The position numbers and the translations under genes are program-made. From the NCBI RefSeq assembly GCF_014201875.1, contig NZ_JACHFL010000017.1, positions 1-64,000 of the forward strand: a stretch of DNA of 64,000 nt, in the 5' to 3' direction. The DNA comes from Deinococcus humi. GTDB taxonomy: Bacteria; Deinococcota; Deinococci; Deinococcales; Deinococcaceae. The notes under the pieces were generated by a model. The model was not told the DNA's origin. It saw only the letters and a program-made list of their open reading frames with translations, and did not search any database. This document shows positions 17,111-26,816 of the stretch, piece after piece; position 1 is the stretch's first letter, and the number at the start of each line of letters is the position of its first letter.

Positions 17111-17655
17111 GTGTGTCCTCCTCAGGCAGGATCCGGATGCTTCCGTAGGAAGGTTGATCCTGTTTGGCGCGTTGCTGGATTGCGGCGCTGGTCTGACGTT
17201 GTCGGTGACGCTTCTGAACGGTGGGTGGCCCTCTGTGCCAAAGAGTGTCCCCAGCCTGATGCCCCGCTTGATGGGCCTTGAACCCAGAGAAGACGCGGAT
17301 TCTGTTCATGCCTTCACCATCTGGCCCTGATCCGGCTGGGTTTCCACCTTGCGGCCCGGAGCAAGGCCCATTGGTCCACGCCTTCGTTCAGCAGGAGCCT
17401 GCCTCACTGCCTGCCGCTCCGGAAAGCGCCTTCACCTGGTTGCAGACCCAACAGGTGGTGCCGTTCAGCCACACCACCCGGCGCGACCTCATCCCCCGTG
17501 CCCGCGAAGCGGCCACAAGCGCACCACTCAGGTGCGGCTGTGGACCCTGACAGAAGCGCAGAACACACGACTTATGCTTGGTTCCGCGTTCATCCCGTGA
17601 CAGCGACTCTCACCCAAGGAACGATCGCGACATGGGCCACGGCAGCGTGATGAAC
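17111..17655. other. Intergenic region without a supported gene
   Basis: About 545 bp between two minus-strand genes. No protein-like frame is supported. Part of it should be the promoter of the molybdopterin operon, but no clear -35/-10 pair was found. Confidence 0.4.
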
Positions 17656-18573
17656 CTACTGCCGAACCCGAATGACTGTCTTGCCCAGACGGCGTTCACG
17701 AGATTGGATGGTGGCCACAGCGTCCCCCAGGTCCGCAACGACGCCGACATTCGGGCGGAGCCGGCCGTCTCGGACCCGCTGGACAATTTCGGTGAGCTGC
17801 GCCCGGTCTGCCTCAACCACGAAGTCGATGGCCGTGCCTCTCTCGGGCTGCGCTTCGGGAGGCCCGACCACCGTCACCAGGACTCCCCCAGGCCGGATCA
17901 GCGCCGCTGACCGCTTCTGGATCTCGCCGCCGATCATGTCGAACACGAAGTCCACATGGCCGGCATCTTCCAGGGTCTCGCCTTCCAGATCAAGGAACTC
18001 ATGGGCCCCGAAGTCGAGTGCCTTCTGACGATCGCCCGCGCGTCCAGTGCCAATGACGTAGGCACCAAACTCGCGGGCGAGCTGCGTCACCATGGAGCCG
18101 ACGGCGCCAGCGGCACCGTGAACCAGGATGCTCTGGCCTGCCGTCAGGTGGCCGTGTACGAATAACCCCTGCCACGCCGTCAGACCGGAGATCGGCAGGC
18201 TCGCACCAACCGTGAAGTCGACGTCCCCGGGCAGCGGCGCCAGGTTGCGTGACTCCATGGCCACGTACTCGGCCATCGCGCCGTCGCGGTACCAGTCCAC
18301 CAGACCGAACACCCGCTGCCCAACTGATAACCCTGTCGTGCCGTAGCCCAGTGAGGTCACCACACCAGCCAGTTCGTGGCCCGGGATGGACGGCGCCCGG
18401 TCACGGCCGCTCCGGTCCTTCCAGGCTGAAGGCCACGTGAGTTCAGTCACCACATATCCGGCGGCATACACCTGAACCACCACGTCATTGATGGCCGCCT
18501 GCGGATCAGGCCGCTCCACCAACGTCAGTCCTGCTGTGCCTGAGGCTTCGTCTTTCGCAACAATCGCTTTCAT
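17656..18573 (-). CDS. NADPH:quinone oxidoreductase-like MDR protein
   Basis: A 305-residue zinc-independent medium-chain dehydrogenase/reductase. The catalytic domain contains PSIPGHELAGVVTSLGYG and GQRVFGLVDWYRDGAMAEYV. The Rossmann domain contains ILVHGAAGAVGSMVTQLARE, with the A-x-x-G-x-x-A/G motif of quinone oxidoreductases. ATG 18573 follows GAGGAG and starts at the canonical MKAIVAKDEASG; the longer frame is not needed. It is divergent from the MocR regulator at 18832, which may control it. Confidence 0.88.
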   Translation of the reverse strand: MKAIVAKDEASGTAGLTLVERPDPQAAINDVVVQVYAAGYVVTELTWPSAWKDRSGRDRAPSIPGHELAGVVTSLGYGTTGLSVGQRVFGLVDWYRDGAMAEYVAMESRNLAPLPGDVDFTVGASLPISGLTAWQGLFVHGHLTAGQSILVHGAAGAVGSMVTQLAREFGAYVIGTGRAGDRQKALDFGAHEFLDLEGETLEDAGHVDFVFDMIGGEIQKRSAALIRPGGVLVTVVGPPEAQPERGTAIDFVVEADRAQLTEIVQRVRDGRLRPNVGVVADLGDAVATIQSRERRLGKTVIRVRQ

Positions 18574-18820
18574 CAGTCGGGCTCCTCTACTGGTCCATCG
18601 TGGGGTCATGTGAAACGTCTTGGGAAAGAGGCAGGGGTGTGGCCAGACGAGAGGGCCAGCCGTCCCCGCTGCCCCGGCGATCCCTCAATGACTGGACGCC
18701 CGGCGTCCCGCTTCAGCCCCCCGAGGGCTCGTTGCGCTGGGGGCTGCACGGTCCTTTCCCAAGCCCAGCGTGCGCTCACCCGTGGTCAAAAAAAAGTGCC
18801 AAGATGTGCGCGTTCCGATG

Positions 18821-18826
18821 TACCAT
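18821..18826 (+). promoter_or_regulatory. Leaderless-type -10 element
   Basis: TACCAT ends 5 nt before ATG 18832, with no Shine-Dalgarno between. Confidence 0.45.
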
Positions 18827-18831
18827 GATCG

Positions 18832-20238
18832 ATGACTGCACTCGCCTTCCACATCGACCGGGTCAAGAAGATGCCGCTGTCGAAACAGATCTACTGCGCG
18901 ATTCGGGACGCGATTGAGTCGGGGCAGATTCCCGCCCACGCCAAGCTCCCCTCCTGGCGCGATCTGGCTGCACAACTGGGCGTGTCGCGCGGCACTGTGC
19001 GGCTGGCGTATGAACGCCTAATCGATGAGCAGCTCGCCGTTGGCCTCGGCGCCGCCGGCACCCGCGTCACCGAGCGCCCGCCCAGCTCATCCCGTTCCGT
19101 CACGACGACCGAGGCCGTGCCGATGTCGACGCTCTTCCGGGACTTTTCCACCCGTCCGGTGGTGTTTCAGATGGGCGTCCCAGCTCAGGACGCGTTTCCG
19201 CAGCCGCTCTGGTCACGCCTGGCCATCCAGGCGGCGCGCGAGGCCTCAACCGCCCCGGTCGGGTATCCGGATCCCCGAGGGGACGCCGCGCTGCGCGGGG
19301 AGGTGGCGGCCTACCTGAGCATCGCCCGCGGCCTGCAGTGCAGCCCGTCCCAGGTCTTTATCACGGCCGGCTTTGCCGGAGCGCTCGGACTCGTGACCCG
19401 CGGCCTTCGCCTGGAAGGGCAGACCGCCTGGGTGGAGGATCCAGGCTTTCCCCTCACGCGCACCGGGCTGACGCTGGCCGGCCTGACGGTCGCCGCGATT
19501 CCCGTCGATGCCGAGGGCCTTGATGTCGACGCGGGCCTCAGGCTCGCAGGCAACGCCACGCTGGCCGTCGTGACCCCTGGCCAGCAGGCACCCCTGGGCA
19601 TGACCATGTCACTGGCCCGGCGGCTCCAGTTGCTGGACTGGGCGCGGTCCACAGGCGCCTGGATTATTGAGGACGACTACCTGGGCGAACTGCAGTTGAA
19701 CGGGCGGGCCGCGCCCGCCCTGGCCTCACTCGCGCACGATGAGCGGGTGCTGCACGTCGGCACCTTCAGCAAGACGATCAGCCCAGCCTTGCGCCTGGGC
19801 TTTCTGGTGGTGCCGCCCGCCCTGGTGCGCCCCTTTGGCGACCTGGCCGCCTGCCTCGCCCCTGCACCCGCAGGGGCGGTCCAGCGGACCGTGGCGAACT
19901 TCATGCACGGGGGCCATTACCTGCGTCACCTCCGCCGTATGAAGCGCCTGTACGCCGCTCGACGCGCGGCGCTGCTCCGCTGCCTCGAAGAGGAGGCGTC
20001 AGACGCCCTGACCGTGCAGATGACGGCTGGCATGGCGGTGGTCACCGGGCTGACCGGTCCCGGGTCCGACGTTGAGATCGCCCGGCGGGCCTGGCCGTTC
20101 GGCCTCGCCCCCACCCCGCTCTCGCCGTGGTCCGTGCGGGCACCCCAGGCGCAGGGCCTGCTGCTCGGCGTGACCAACATCAACGAACAGCGCCTTGCAG
20201 CCGACTGCCGCCGGCTGGCGGCCCTGGCAAGGACATGA
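18832..20238 (+). CDS. MocR-family regulator (GntR domain fused to aminotransferase domain)
   Basis: A 468-residue fusion. A GntR winged helix (residues 1-75) reads PLSKQIYCAIRDAIESGQ then LPSWRDLAAQLGVSRGTVRL. A fold-type-I aminotransferase domain follows, with YPDPRGDAALRGEVAAYL, VTPGQQAPLGMTMSLARR, WIIEDDYLGELQ and the PLP-lysine motif GTFSKTISPALRLGF. MocR proteins such as PdxR or GabR use bound PLP to sense amino acids or vitamin B6. The divergent neighbour is a quinone oxidoreductase, which is the most likely local target. Start chosen for the -10 spacing and the domain boundary. Confidence 0.9.
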   Translation: MTALAFHIDRVKKMPLSKQIYCAIRDAIESGQIPAHAKLPSWRDLAAQLGVSRGTVRLAYERLIDEQLAVGLGAAGTRVTERPPSSSRSVTTTEAVPMSTLFRDFSTRPVVFQMGVPAQDAFPQPLWSRLAIQAAREASTAPVGYPDPRGDAALRGEVAAYLSIARGLQCSPSQVFITAGFAGALGLVTRGLRLEGQTAWVEDPGFPLTRTGLTLAGLTVAAIPVDAEGLDVDAGLRLAGNATLAVVTPGQQAPLGMTMSLARRLQLLDWARSTGAWIIEDDYLGELQLNGRAAPALASLAHDERVLHVGTFSKTISPALRLGFLVVPPALVRPFGDLAACLAPAPAGAVQRTVANFMHGGHYLRHLRRMKRLYAARRAALLRCLEEEASDALTVQMTAGMAVVTGLTGPGSDVEIARRAWPFGLAPTPLSPWSVRAPQAQGLLLGVTNINEQRLAADCRRLAALART

Positions 20239-20378
20239 CGACCGCGCGCCAAGGCTGCCAGAAGTGCAGTGGGCGTGCGTCCGGACACGCACGTCGGTCG
20301 AGGTGACCTCGTGCTGCGCGCCTGAAATGGGGCGTCGCTCATTGGGCTGAGAACCGAAGCTCAAACCCTTTGCTGAAT

Positions 20379-20406
20379 TTGAAGTCGGATGGGGACGTGT
20401 TAAGCT
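20379..20406 (+). promoter_or_regulatory. Predicted promoter of the phosphotransferase gene
   Basis: TTGAAG (20379-20384), a 16-bp spacer and TAAGCT (20401-20406). Transcription from here would give a leader of about 185 nt that contains the TCACTCCA/TGGAGTGA hairpin (about 20470-20490) and the SD-masking hairpin at 20553-20592. Confidence 0.45.
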
Positions 20407-20552
20407 CAGTGCACTCTATTCAAGGACTCCGAATGTTCAGACGCCCGTGACCCTCACGTCCCACAACGTCACTCCACCGATTGGAGTGAGGGCTGTGTTG
20501 TTCGTGAGGGACGGCGGAGGGAAACGTCGTTCCCCTCTTCCCGATCGGGCGT

Positions 20553-20592
20553 CCTCCCTCGAGCTTCTGCATCTTCGTCACCCCGAGGGAGG
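20553..20592 (+). promoter_or_regulatory. Hairpin that buries the Shine-Dalgarno
   Basis: CCTCCCTCG (20553-20561) is perfectly complementary to CGAGGGAGG (20584-20592). The second arm contains the whole Shine-Dalgarno GGGAGG, 5 nt before ATG 20598. Folding would block translation initiation, so this looks like a translational switch. Confidence 0.6.
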
Positions 20593-20597
20593 CCCGC

Positions 20598-21945
20598 ATG
20601 GGCGAGTCTTGGTCCACCATTCCGAGCAGCTACCATCTCCTGCTGCCTCATCCCAGTCGTTCGTCACTGCTCGTGCTTCCTGAAGAGGGCGGCTGGGCTC
20701 TGCCGAAATTCACGCCGATTGACCCCCATTTCGGCGTGGTCGCGCATCTCAACGAAGCTGTTCAGCAGGCCTTGGGCCTTGAGGTCATCACCCTTCGTTC
20801 GCTGGGTGATGATTGGAAGCCTGGGACCACTGCCATCAACAGCGTGTATGAACTGGAGAACCTCACCCCGGACGCCAGGCAACCCGAAGGCAGCCGATGG
20901 GTGGACTGCGACGATGTAGCGAGCCTCTCTCGCTCTGCCCGAGCACCGCCCATACCTGGACGACTGGTTCAGGGAGCAGGCCGCCGAACGTCCGAAGGCG
21001 CGGCGGGCCTGGGCCCGGCCAGGGTGGTTTCAGAATGTCAGTGTGTGGATGGAGCAGCACGCCAGGGAAACGGGCGCCACGCCGACCGGCCCAGTCCAGC
21101 AACTCCGCAACTGGGAGCGGTCCACGGTGCTTCAACAGCCGACCCAGCGGGGCCTGCTGTATTACAAGGCGGCTCCTGCACCTCTCGCGCATGAAGGTCC
21201 CCTCCTGAGATGGTTGAGCGAGCGCTTCCCTGGCGAAGTCACCACGGTCGTGGCGATAGACGAGCTTCGGGGCGGCTTCCTGATGCAAGACCTGGAGGCG
21301 GTTCCGCTGCATGAAACCGGGGATGTCGCGCGGTATGAACAGGTGGTTCACCGATATGGGGAGATGCAGCGGGCGTTCATCAAGGATCTCCCGGATATCC
21401 CCCGGTATGCCAGTGCAGGTCTCGCCGAACGTGTCGACGGGCTCTTGAGCAGGCTCCCTGAACTGCCCGCGCCACTGGGTCCGCAGGAGATCGAGCGGCT
21501 GCGCGCCCTTGGCGCGCAGCTCAAGTCACTCTGCGATCAGCTGGCCGCTTGCGGCATCCCGGACACGCTGGAGCACGGGGACTTCTGGCCAACGAATGTT
21601 GCCCTGCGGGATGAGCAGGCCGTGTTCTTTGATTTCTCGGATGCCACGGTCACGCACCCGTTTTTCAGCCTGCGGCTCTTTCTGGCGGAGATGGATTCGT
21701 TTCTGCCTCACCAGCCGGACGCCCGGGAACGGATCGTGAAGGCGTACCTCTCGGCCTGGGAAGGTGTCACCACGCCGGAGATGTTGTTTCGAACCTACCA
21801 GCTCTCTCGGCCCAGGGCCGCGTTTCACGCGGCCCTGCTGTATGTGGAGCGTATTTTGCCGGCTCTTGAGGCCAAGTGGGAGATGCAGAACATGGCGGTG
21901 TGGGCTCTGCATGACCTTTTGCGCGAGTTGGAGACGTTGGCGTGA
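20598..21945 (+). pseudogene. NUDIX-like/aminoglycoside phosphotransferase-like protein, frameshifted
   Basis: Two frames together form one protein of about 449 residues. Frame 1 (20598 to about 20935) is a NUDIX-like N-terminal domain (SYHLLLPHPSRSSLLVLPEE, ALPKFTPID, NSVYELENLTPDA). Near 20925-20945, in CTCTCTCGCTCTGCCC, one extra base shifts the frame. The second frame continues from LPEHRPYLDDWF to the stop at 21945. It carries the phosphotransferase domain: RGGFLMQDLEAVPLHE, LEHGDFWPTNVAL (the HGDxxxxN catalytic loop) and AVFFDFSDATVTHPFF (metal-binding Asp). The catalytic residues are intact, so the gene may be only recently broken, or a sequencing error or programmed slippage may be involved. 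The natural substrate is unknown. Confidence 0.75.
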
Positions 21946-22318
21946 CATCGTCGCTGGTGGACCAGCTGAGCCCTGGCCTGCTGTGGGCGCAGGTTGCGCC
22001 TGTCCTGCGTCTGGAGCCCGCAAACACCGAGGGGATTGGCCAGGAATTCCTGCGGGCCAGGTCCTTGCAGGTGTCGTGTTTGTCTTAGGCCATGGTCTGC
22101 CGTGGCGCTCCTGACCTCCACCGCCTGGTTTGGAAAGTGGCCTCAGGTGCAGGTGAAGAATGGTGGAGTGGACCGAAGCGGGGCTCTGTGAGAAGGTGCT
22201 GCACCTTCTCTTGGCTCGTGGGACGAACCCACAGACCGCAGTGCTGCGCCTCTGGCCCCGCCGAGCTGAAGGTGCCAGAACCATCAGGCGACAGCTCTTC
22301 CGCCCACTGCCCGCCGAG
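21946..22318. other. Intergenic region without a supported gene
   Basis: About 370 bp with no recognisable frame, ending in the promoter of the FAD gene. Confidence 0.4.
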
Positions 22319-22347
22319 TTGTCTGTCCTTGGCCCAGAGATTATCCT
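22319..22347 (+). promoter_or_regulatory. Predicted promoter of the double-FAD protein
   Basis: TTGTCT (22319-22324), 17-bp spacer, TATCCT (22342-22347). The following leader is AT-rich and leads to an AGGAG Shine-Dalgarno. Confidence 0.5.
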
Positions 22348-22408
22348 ATTTCTTAAATCTTTTAAATAACATAGCTTCCTTACCCGCCTGCATTGCACAG
22401 GAGCTTCC

Positions 22409-25315
22409 ATGTCAGACGAGCGACTCCCTCCCACCATCGAACCAGAAATTGCCGAGGTTTTCACCACCGATGTCGTCATCGCTGGTGGCGGTGTGGCTGG
22501 TGTCCTGGCAGCACTCACGTTGGCCGATCGGGGTCAATCCGTGCTGCTGACCGACGCGGGGAACGAACCCGGCCATGAGCTGACCACCGACATCCACCTG
22601 TGGGGGGACAGTGCGAAGTTACTCGAACTGCAAAACCTGTTGAAGCTGCCCGGCACATGCTTCTCGCCGGAGGGAGCAGTGATTCCCGATCTCCTCAAAA
22701 TCGCGCTGGAAGACGCACTGCTTGATGCGGGGGTGGCGCTACGTTATGGCTGGCTGCCCGTTCGTCGTCGGGGTCATTCGGAAGTAGACTTTGCGGCCAA
22801 GGCGGGACGCTGCCGCGTCCACACGCAGGCCATCCTGGACGCTGGGTCTACGGGGATCGCCACCTGGAGCAGCGGGACTGCTCAGCTTCGTCAGGACGTC
22901 GTCTGTCGCCGGGTGATGCACCTGACGGGCGTTAATCTGAGCTGTGTTGACTCAGGAGCAGTCCCGCTGCCTGAGGAACTGGGAACGGCGTGGCTGGCCC
23001 GTGGACACTCTTCCAACGGGCACATTCTCCTGGAATTGCGCTGGCCCGCACCCCCCTCCACCAGCGCGGCTCTCCTTCAGGCGAGGCCTCATTCTCTGAG
23101 CGCGGTACGCTGGCTGATCACGCACCACCCCGCATTTGCCGTGTGCCGGATCGCGGGTATGGGCAGCGTCGCCCGCTGTTCGTCCCGCGGGGAAGCAGAC
23201 CAGGACCGGGAGACGGGGCTGTGGACGCTTCGCGGGTCATTCCAACCATTTCCTGGCCCCCTGGAATTGGCCCGGCAGGGAGCGCGCGTCGCCCATCAAA
23301 TGCTGGAACGGTCCTGGCCCCAGGCGTCAGGGGCGGGGCAATGGGTGGATGCCCCCAGCCAGGACGCCGAGGTGGACGTGTTGGTGGTGGGCGGCGGCAG
23401 CAGCGGCGCGGCGGCGGCAGTGGCCGCCGCCCGCGCGGGAAGCCGGGTCATGCTGGCCGAGATGCATGACGGCCTGGGCGGCAGCGGCACGCTGGGCGGC
23501 GTGGACAGCTACTGGTTCGGGCGGCGCGCGGGGTTCAATCTGGAAGTGGCGGCGCGGGTGGCGGAGGAACACGCCTGGATGAACTGGCCTGCCGGCGCCA
23601 AATGGAATGTGGAGGCCAAGGCGCTGGCCTGGCAACGGCTGACGCAGGAAGCAGAGGTGAACGTTCAGCTTGGCAGCGTGCTGCTGGAGACCCACGGTGG
23701 GCCTGGAGAGAGGATCACAGGCGCGACCTTCGCCACGCCGGACGGACTGCTGCGGGTGCATGCCGCTGTGGTGGTGGACGCCACCGGGGACGCGGACGTG
23801 GCTGTGCGGGCCGGAGCGGCGGCGGACTACGGCGCGGCGCGGGACGGCGTGACCATGTGGGCCTCGCTGGCGCAGCACCCGCGTCCGGGACTGACCAAGA
23901 ACAACTTCACGAGCAACGTGGACGTGGGCGATCCGCAGGATTACACCCGCGCCATCGTCAACGGACGGCGGCGCAATCCGGGGCATGACCACGGGCGCTA
24001 CCTCGCCCCACGCCAGTCCCGGCACCTGCGGGGCGCAGTTCAACTGACTTTGACCGATCAGTTGACCCAGAAGCGCTGGCCGGATGTGGTGAACGTGGCG
24101 TTTTCCAACCACGACGTGAAAGGCCACACCTCGTCAGACTGGCTCAGGATCGGCCTGATTCCCCCGAATCTGGAAGTGGAAGTGCCGTACCGCGCCCTGT
24201 TGCCCGTCACGCTGGACGGCCTGATCGTGACGGGCAAGGCGCTCTCGGCCAGCAGCGACGCTCTGCCCGCCGTGCGGATGCAGGCCGATCTGGAAAACCT
24301 GGGCTACGCCGCCGGATGGGCCGCCGCGCTGTGCGCGCAACGGAACGTCGCGCCTCGTCACCTCGCCATGCGCCCCTTGCAAGAAGCGCTGGTGGAGGCG
24401 GGCAACCTGCCGCCAGACGTGTTGGCCCGCACCGTGGAGCCGCCCACCGCCCCGCGTGCGGAGTGGCCAGGCTGGGTCGAGGCGCTGAACGACAACCTCC
24501 GGCTGCCAGATCTCTCCTTGATGGAGTTTCATGAGGTCTGGCGCGGGCCCATACCCTTCGTGGCCATCTGCACTGCTGGTCCCGGAATCGCGGCGTTGCT
24601 GCGCGCCCAGCTTGGCCTGGATTCACCCCGGCGCGTGACGTGTGCGCGGGCGCTGGCCTGGCACGGCGATCACGCGGCCACCCCCGTGCTGCTCCAGGAA
24701 GCGGAGCGCCTGTGGCCGGGCGGCGAGCTGCCCCACCGCGGGTCTGTTCCGTTCACCCAGGACTCGCCCGATCACGGCGCGATGCCGGACCTGGGCTATC
24801 TGCTCCACGCCCTGGCCCTGGTCCGGGATCGCCGGGCGCTCCCATTGATGACGCGGGTGGCCGCGCACCTGGCCGCCACCCCGGAGCGGTTGCGTGATCC
24901 CACCAGTGGCCTCTTTCACTATGTGGACGCCCTGTGCGATTTCGCTGAACGGCTGGGCGACCCGGTCTGCCTGCCACTGCTCCGCGGCTTGCAGCGTGAA
25001 CCGCTCCTCCACGGTCAATGCAGCCGCGAGTGGCGACAGCCCGACTATTTCGCCGAGCGTCAGGCCATGCTGGAATTGATCGTGAACCGGGCAGCCGCCC
25101 GGTGTGGAGACCGCCATGGGTACGCGGTGCTGACCGATTATCTGGAGGACGCGCGCCGCCCGCTGGCCCGGCACGCCCACCTGGAACTGACGCGCCTGGC
25201 AGGGCAAGATCATGGCCAGGCGCCTCAACCCTGGCGAAACTGGCTGGCCACACAGCTTGAGCCCTTGCCATGTCAGCCGTGGCAGCCCCAGAAGGTCGTG
25301 GAGGTCAGCGCGTGA
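22409..25315 (+). CDS. Large oxidoreductase with two FAD-dependent domains
   Basis: A 968-residue protein with two separate dinucleotide-binding motifs: VVIAGGGVAGVLAALTLADR near residue 28 and VLVVGGGSSGAAAAVAAARA near residue 325. The second half continues LGGSGTLGGVDSYWFGRRAG and VVVDATGDADVAVRAGA, typical of the FAD-dependent oxidoreductase family (PF12831 type). The later GLIVTGKALSASSDALPAVR is the second FAD contact. The first copy is shorter and lacks an obvious GGxG partner motif, so it may be structural. The last 250 residues are helical, with repeated short Ala/Leu/Arg-rich units (HEAT-like guess). AGGAG precedes the ATG. No signal peptide. Substrate unknown. Confidence 0.82.
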   Translation: MSDERLPPTIEPEIAEVFTTDVVIAGGGVAGVLAALTLADRGQSVLLTDAGNEPGHELTTDIHLWGDSAKLLELQNLLKLPGTCFSPEGAVIPDLLKIALEDALLDAGVALRYGWLPVRRRGHSEVDFAAKAGRCRVHTQAILDAGSTGIATWSSGTAQLRQDVVCRRVMHLTGVNLSCVDSGAVPLPEELGTAWLARGHSSNGHILLELRWPAPPSTSAALLQARPHSLSAVRWLITHHPAFAVCRIAGMGSVARCSSRGEADQDRETGLWTLRGSFQPFPGPLELARQGARVAHQMLERSWPQASGAGQWVDAPSQDAEVDVLVVGGGSSGAAAAVAAARAGSRVMLAEMHDGLGGSGTLGGVDSYWFGRRAGFNLEVAARVAEEHAWMNWPAGAKWNVEAKALAWQRLTQEAEVNVQLGSVLLETHGGPGERITGATFATPDGLLRVHAAVVVDATGDADVAVRAGAAADYGAARDGVTMWASLAQHPRPGLTKNNFTSNVDVGDPQDYTRAIVNGRRRNPGHDHGRYLAPRQSRHLRGAVQLTLTDQLTQKRWPDVVNVAFSNHDVKGHTSSDWLRIGLIPPNLEVEVPYRALLPVTLDGLIVTGKALSASSDALPAVRMQADLENLGYAAGWAAALCAQRNVAPRHLAMRPLQEALVEAGNLPPDVLARTVEPPTAPRAEWPGWVEALNDNLRLPDLSLMEFHEVWRGPIPFVAICTAGPGIAALLRAQLGLDSPRRVTCARALAWHGDHAATPVLLQEAERLWPGGELPHRGSVPFTQDSPDHGAMPDLGYLLHALALVRDRRALPLMTRVAAHLAATPERLRDPTSGLFHYVDALCDFAERLGDPVCLPLLRGLQREPLLHGQCSREWRQPDYFAERQAMLELIVNRAAARCGDRHGYAVLTDYLEDARRPLARHAHLELTRLAGQDHGQAPQPWRNWLATQLEPLPCQPWQPQKVVEVSA

Positions 25316-25387
25316 ACTCGGTGGCTCTTTTGGGGGTTCTGCCCGCTTCATCTCCGCAGGCGGCTGAGCTGTGTCCCACCGCAAGCC

Positions 25388-25690
25388 GTTGTGTCTGCCG
25401 TTTCCCGCCGAGCGTCATCGGCTCTGCCGTCTGGCTCTACCACTACTCCCCACCCGGGCGGCGTGTTCAGGAACAGTTGAGTTGCCTTGACTGAACGTAC
25501 GGCCTGTGGAGAGCAGGAGTGGCGTGATTCTCGGGCCACTCTTGTGGCCTCCGGACGCCACAGCTGGAACGCTTTCTTCCAGGCATGGTAGCCCCGCTGG
25601 TCCGCAGGTGAGGGTGAAGATGCCCGCTTTGGGCATGCAAGCTGAGCATCTTCACGCTTCCTCTGTTTGAATCGGTTGTGCCAGGTTGAC
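25388..25690. mobile_element. Two abutting IS6-family fragments
   Basis: The plus strand at 25398-25455 encodes an IS6 transposase N-terminus (CRFPPSVIGSAVWLYHYSP). At 25475 an IS end AGTTGAGTTGCC begins, whose minus strand encodes the C-terminal tail (LHAQSGHLHPHLRTSGATMP) to about 25690. The two pieces are in opposite orientation, so they come from different copies or from an inversion. Confidence 0.65.
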
Positions 25691-26020
25691 CGAACGTCAT
25701 CTAAAACATGGATTCAGGTCCGCTCACAGCTGTGGTTGACCGAAGACAGGCCCCTCTTCAGGAGCTTCAATTCTGGCTGAGATGAAATTCGAGAATATAC
25801 TTTTGTAGTTAACTTCTCTCGATCAAGTGGGACGAGCTGCCAAGCCCCTCTCTTGACGGCACCTGCCCAAGCACTGAAAAGTTGCAGAGCATTGGGTTGC
25901 TTGGCCCTAGAGTGCGCGTGCCCATGACCCAGGCGCCGTCGTCAGCCGCCTTGAGGGGAACACAGCCTGAGCTGGGCCCCACGTGTGGGCGCCGCCGCAT
26001 GCAGATGCCCGTGATGGGGG
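25691..26020. other. Intergenic region without a supported gene
   Basis: About 330 bp including an AT-rich patch (25780-25820) unlike the surrounding GC-rich sequence. No gene is supported. Confidence 0.4.
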
Positions 26021-26398
26021 TCACTTGCCGGTTGGAGCGGACGGGCTGCGGGGCGCGCCCCTGAACCAGCGCTGCCACATGAACCGTTCAGAGCGGGACG
26101 CGGCAGTGTGGGCGCGCCGCATCACCCCACACACCCTGCACACCTGTGTGGTGGTGTCACGCGGCTCGAACTGGTGGGAACAGTTGTGCGCCCGCAGATA
26201 CACCATGTAAGCCATTTCTTCAGCAACGTTGGGTGTGGGTCCCACACCCGTAAAAAACGGGTGGCGGCGCTCATCAGGCCGCTCCGTGCCAGAGAGGTAG
26301 AACGTCATCATGCACTCGGTGATTTTCTGAATCTCTGCGCCAGTGGTGACCAGACGGGTGTGGGTGCCAATCTTCCGACTCACGTTGATCCATTCCAT
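26021..26398 (-). CDS. Small zinc-ribbon-like protein of unknown function
   Basis: A 125-residue protein not recognised as a known family. Codon third positions are strongly G/C, as in neighbouring real genes. The middle contains NCSHQFEPRDTTTQVCRVCG, with C-x-H and C-x2-C spaced about 13 residues apart, which looks like a zinc ribbon. The N-terminal part (EWINVSRKIGTHTRLVTTGA, FYLSGTERPDERRHPFFTG) is polar and without membrane segments. No close operon partners: an IS6 fragment lies downstream and a decayed region upstream. Confidence 0.55.
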   Translation of the reverse strand: MEWINVSRKIGTHTRLVTTGAEIQKITECMMTFYLSGTERPDERRHPFFTGVGPTPNVAEEMAYMVYLRAHNCSHQFEPRDTTTQVCRVCGVMRRAHTAASRSERFMWQRWFRGAPRSPSAPTGK

Positions 26399-26816
26399 GG
26401 GTTATCTGACCATAGCCGCTTTATGAAAATCTCACGTTTTCTTCACAGCAAAGAAGCCATGACGAAGAGTCCCTGGCGTAGGGACGCCTGAAGTACAGCT
26501 CCAGCGTGTGCAGGAAGCCCACAGTCACGAGCGCGACCGTTTAACGCCACGGAGGGTTGAAAGTGCCCAGACTCTGGGACCGTACCTGGTGTCTGCAATT
26601 CCCGGCCGCACGACTGCGCGGTGCCGGGTCCTGGTGGCATGCGATCTTCCGATAGATCGGATCCGTCCCCTCCGGGATACCGGCGGCGCGGCCTACGCCT
26701 CAGCTCCCGCGAGACAGTCCCGACACTGGCCAGGTCCAGTTTGCCCGTCGTGTCACCCTTGATCTTCTGGATGCGTTCCACCCCGGCGCCGGGGTGGCCG
26801 TCGCCGAGGACTAGGG
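26399..26816. other. Intergenic region without a supported gene
   Basis: Open frames exist on both strands but carry no recognisable motif; probably decayed sequence. Confidence 0.35.
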
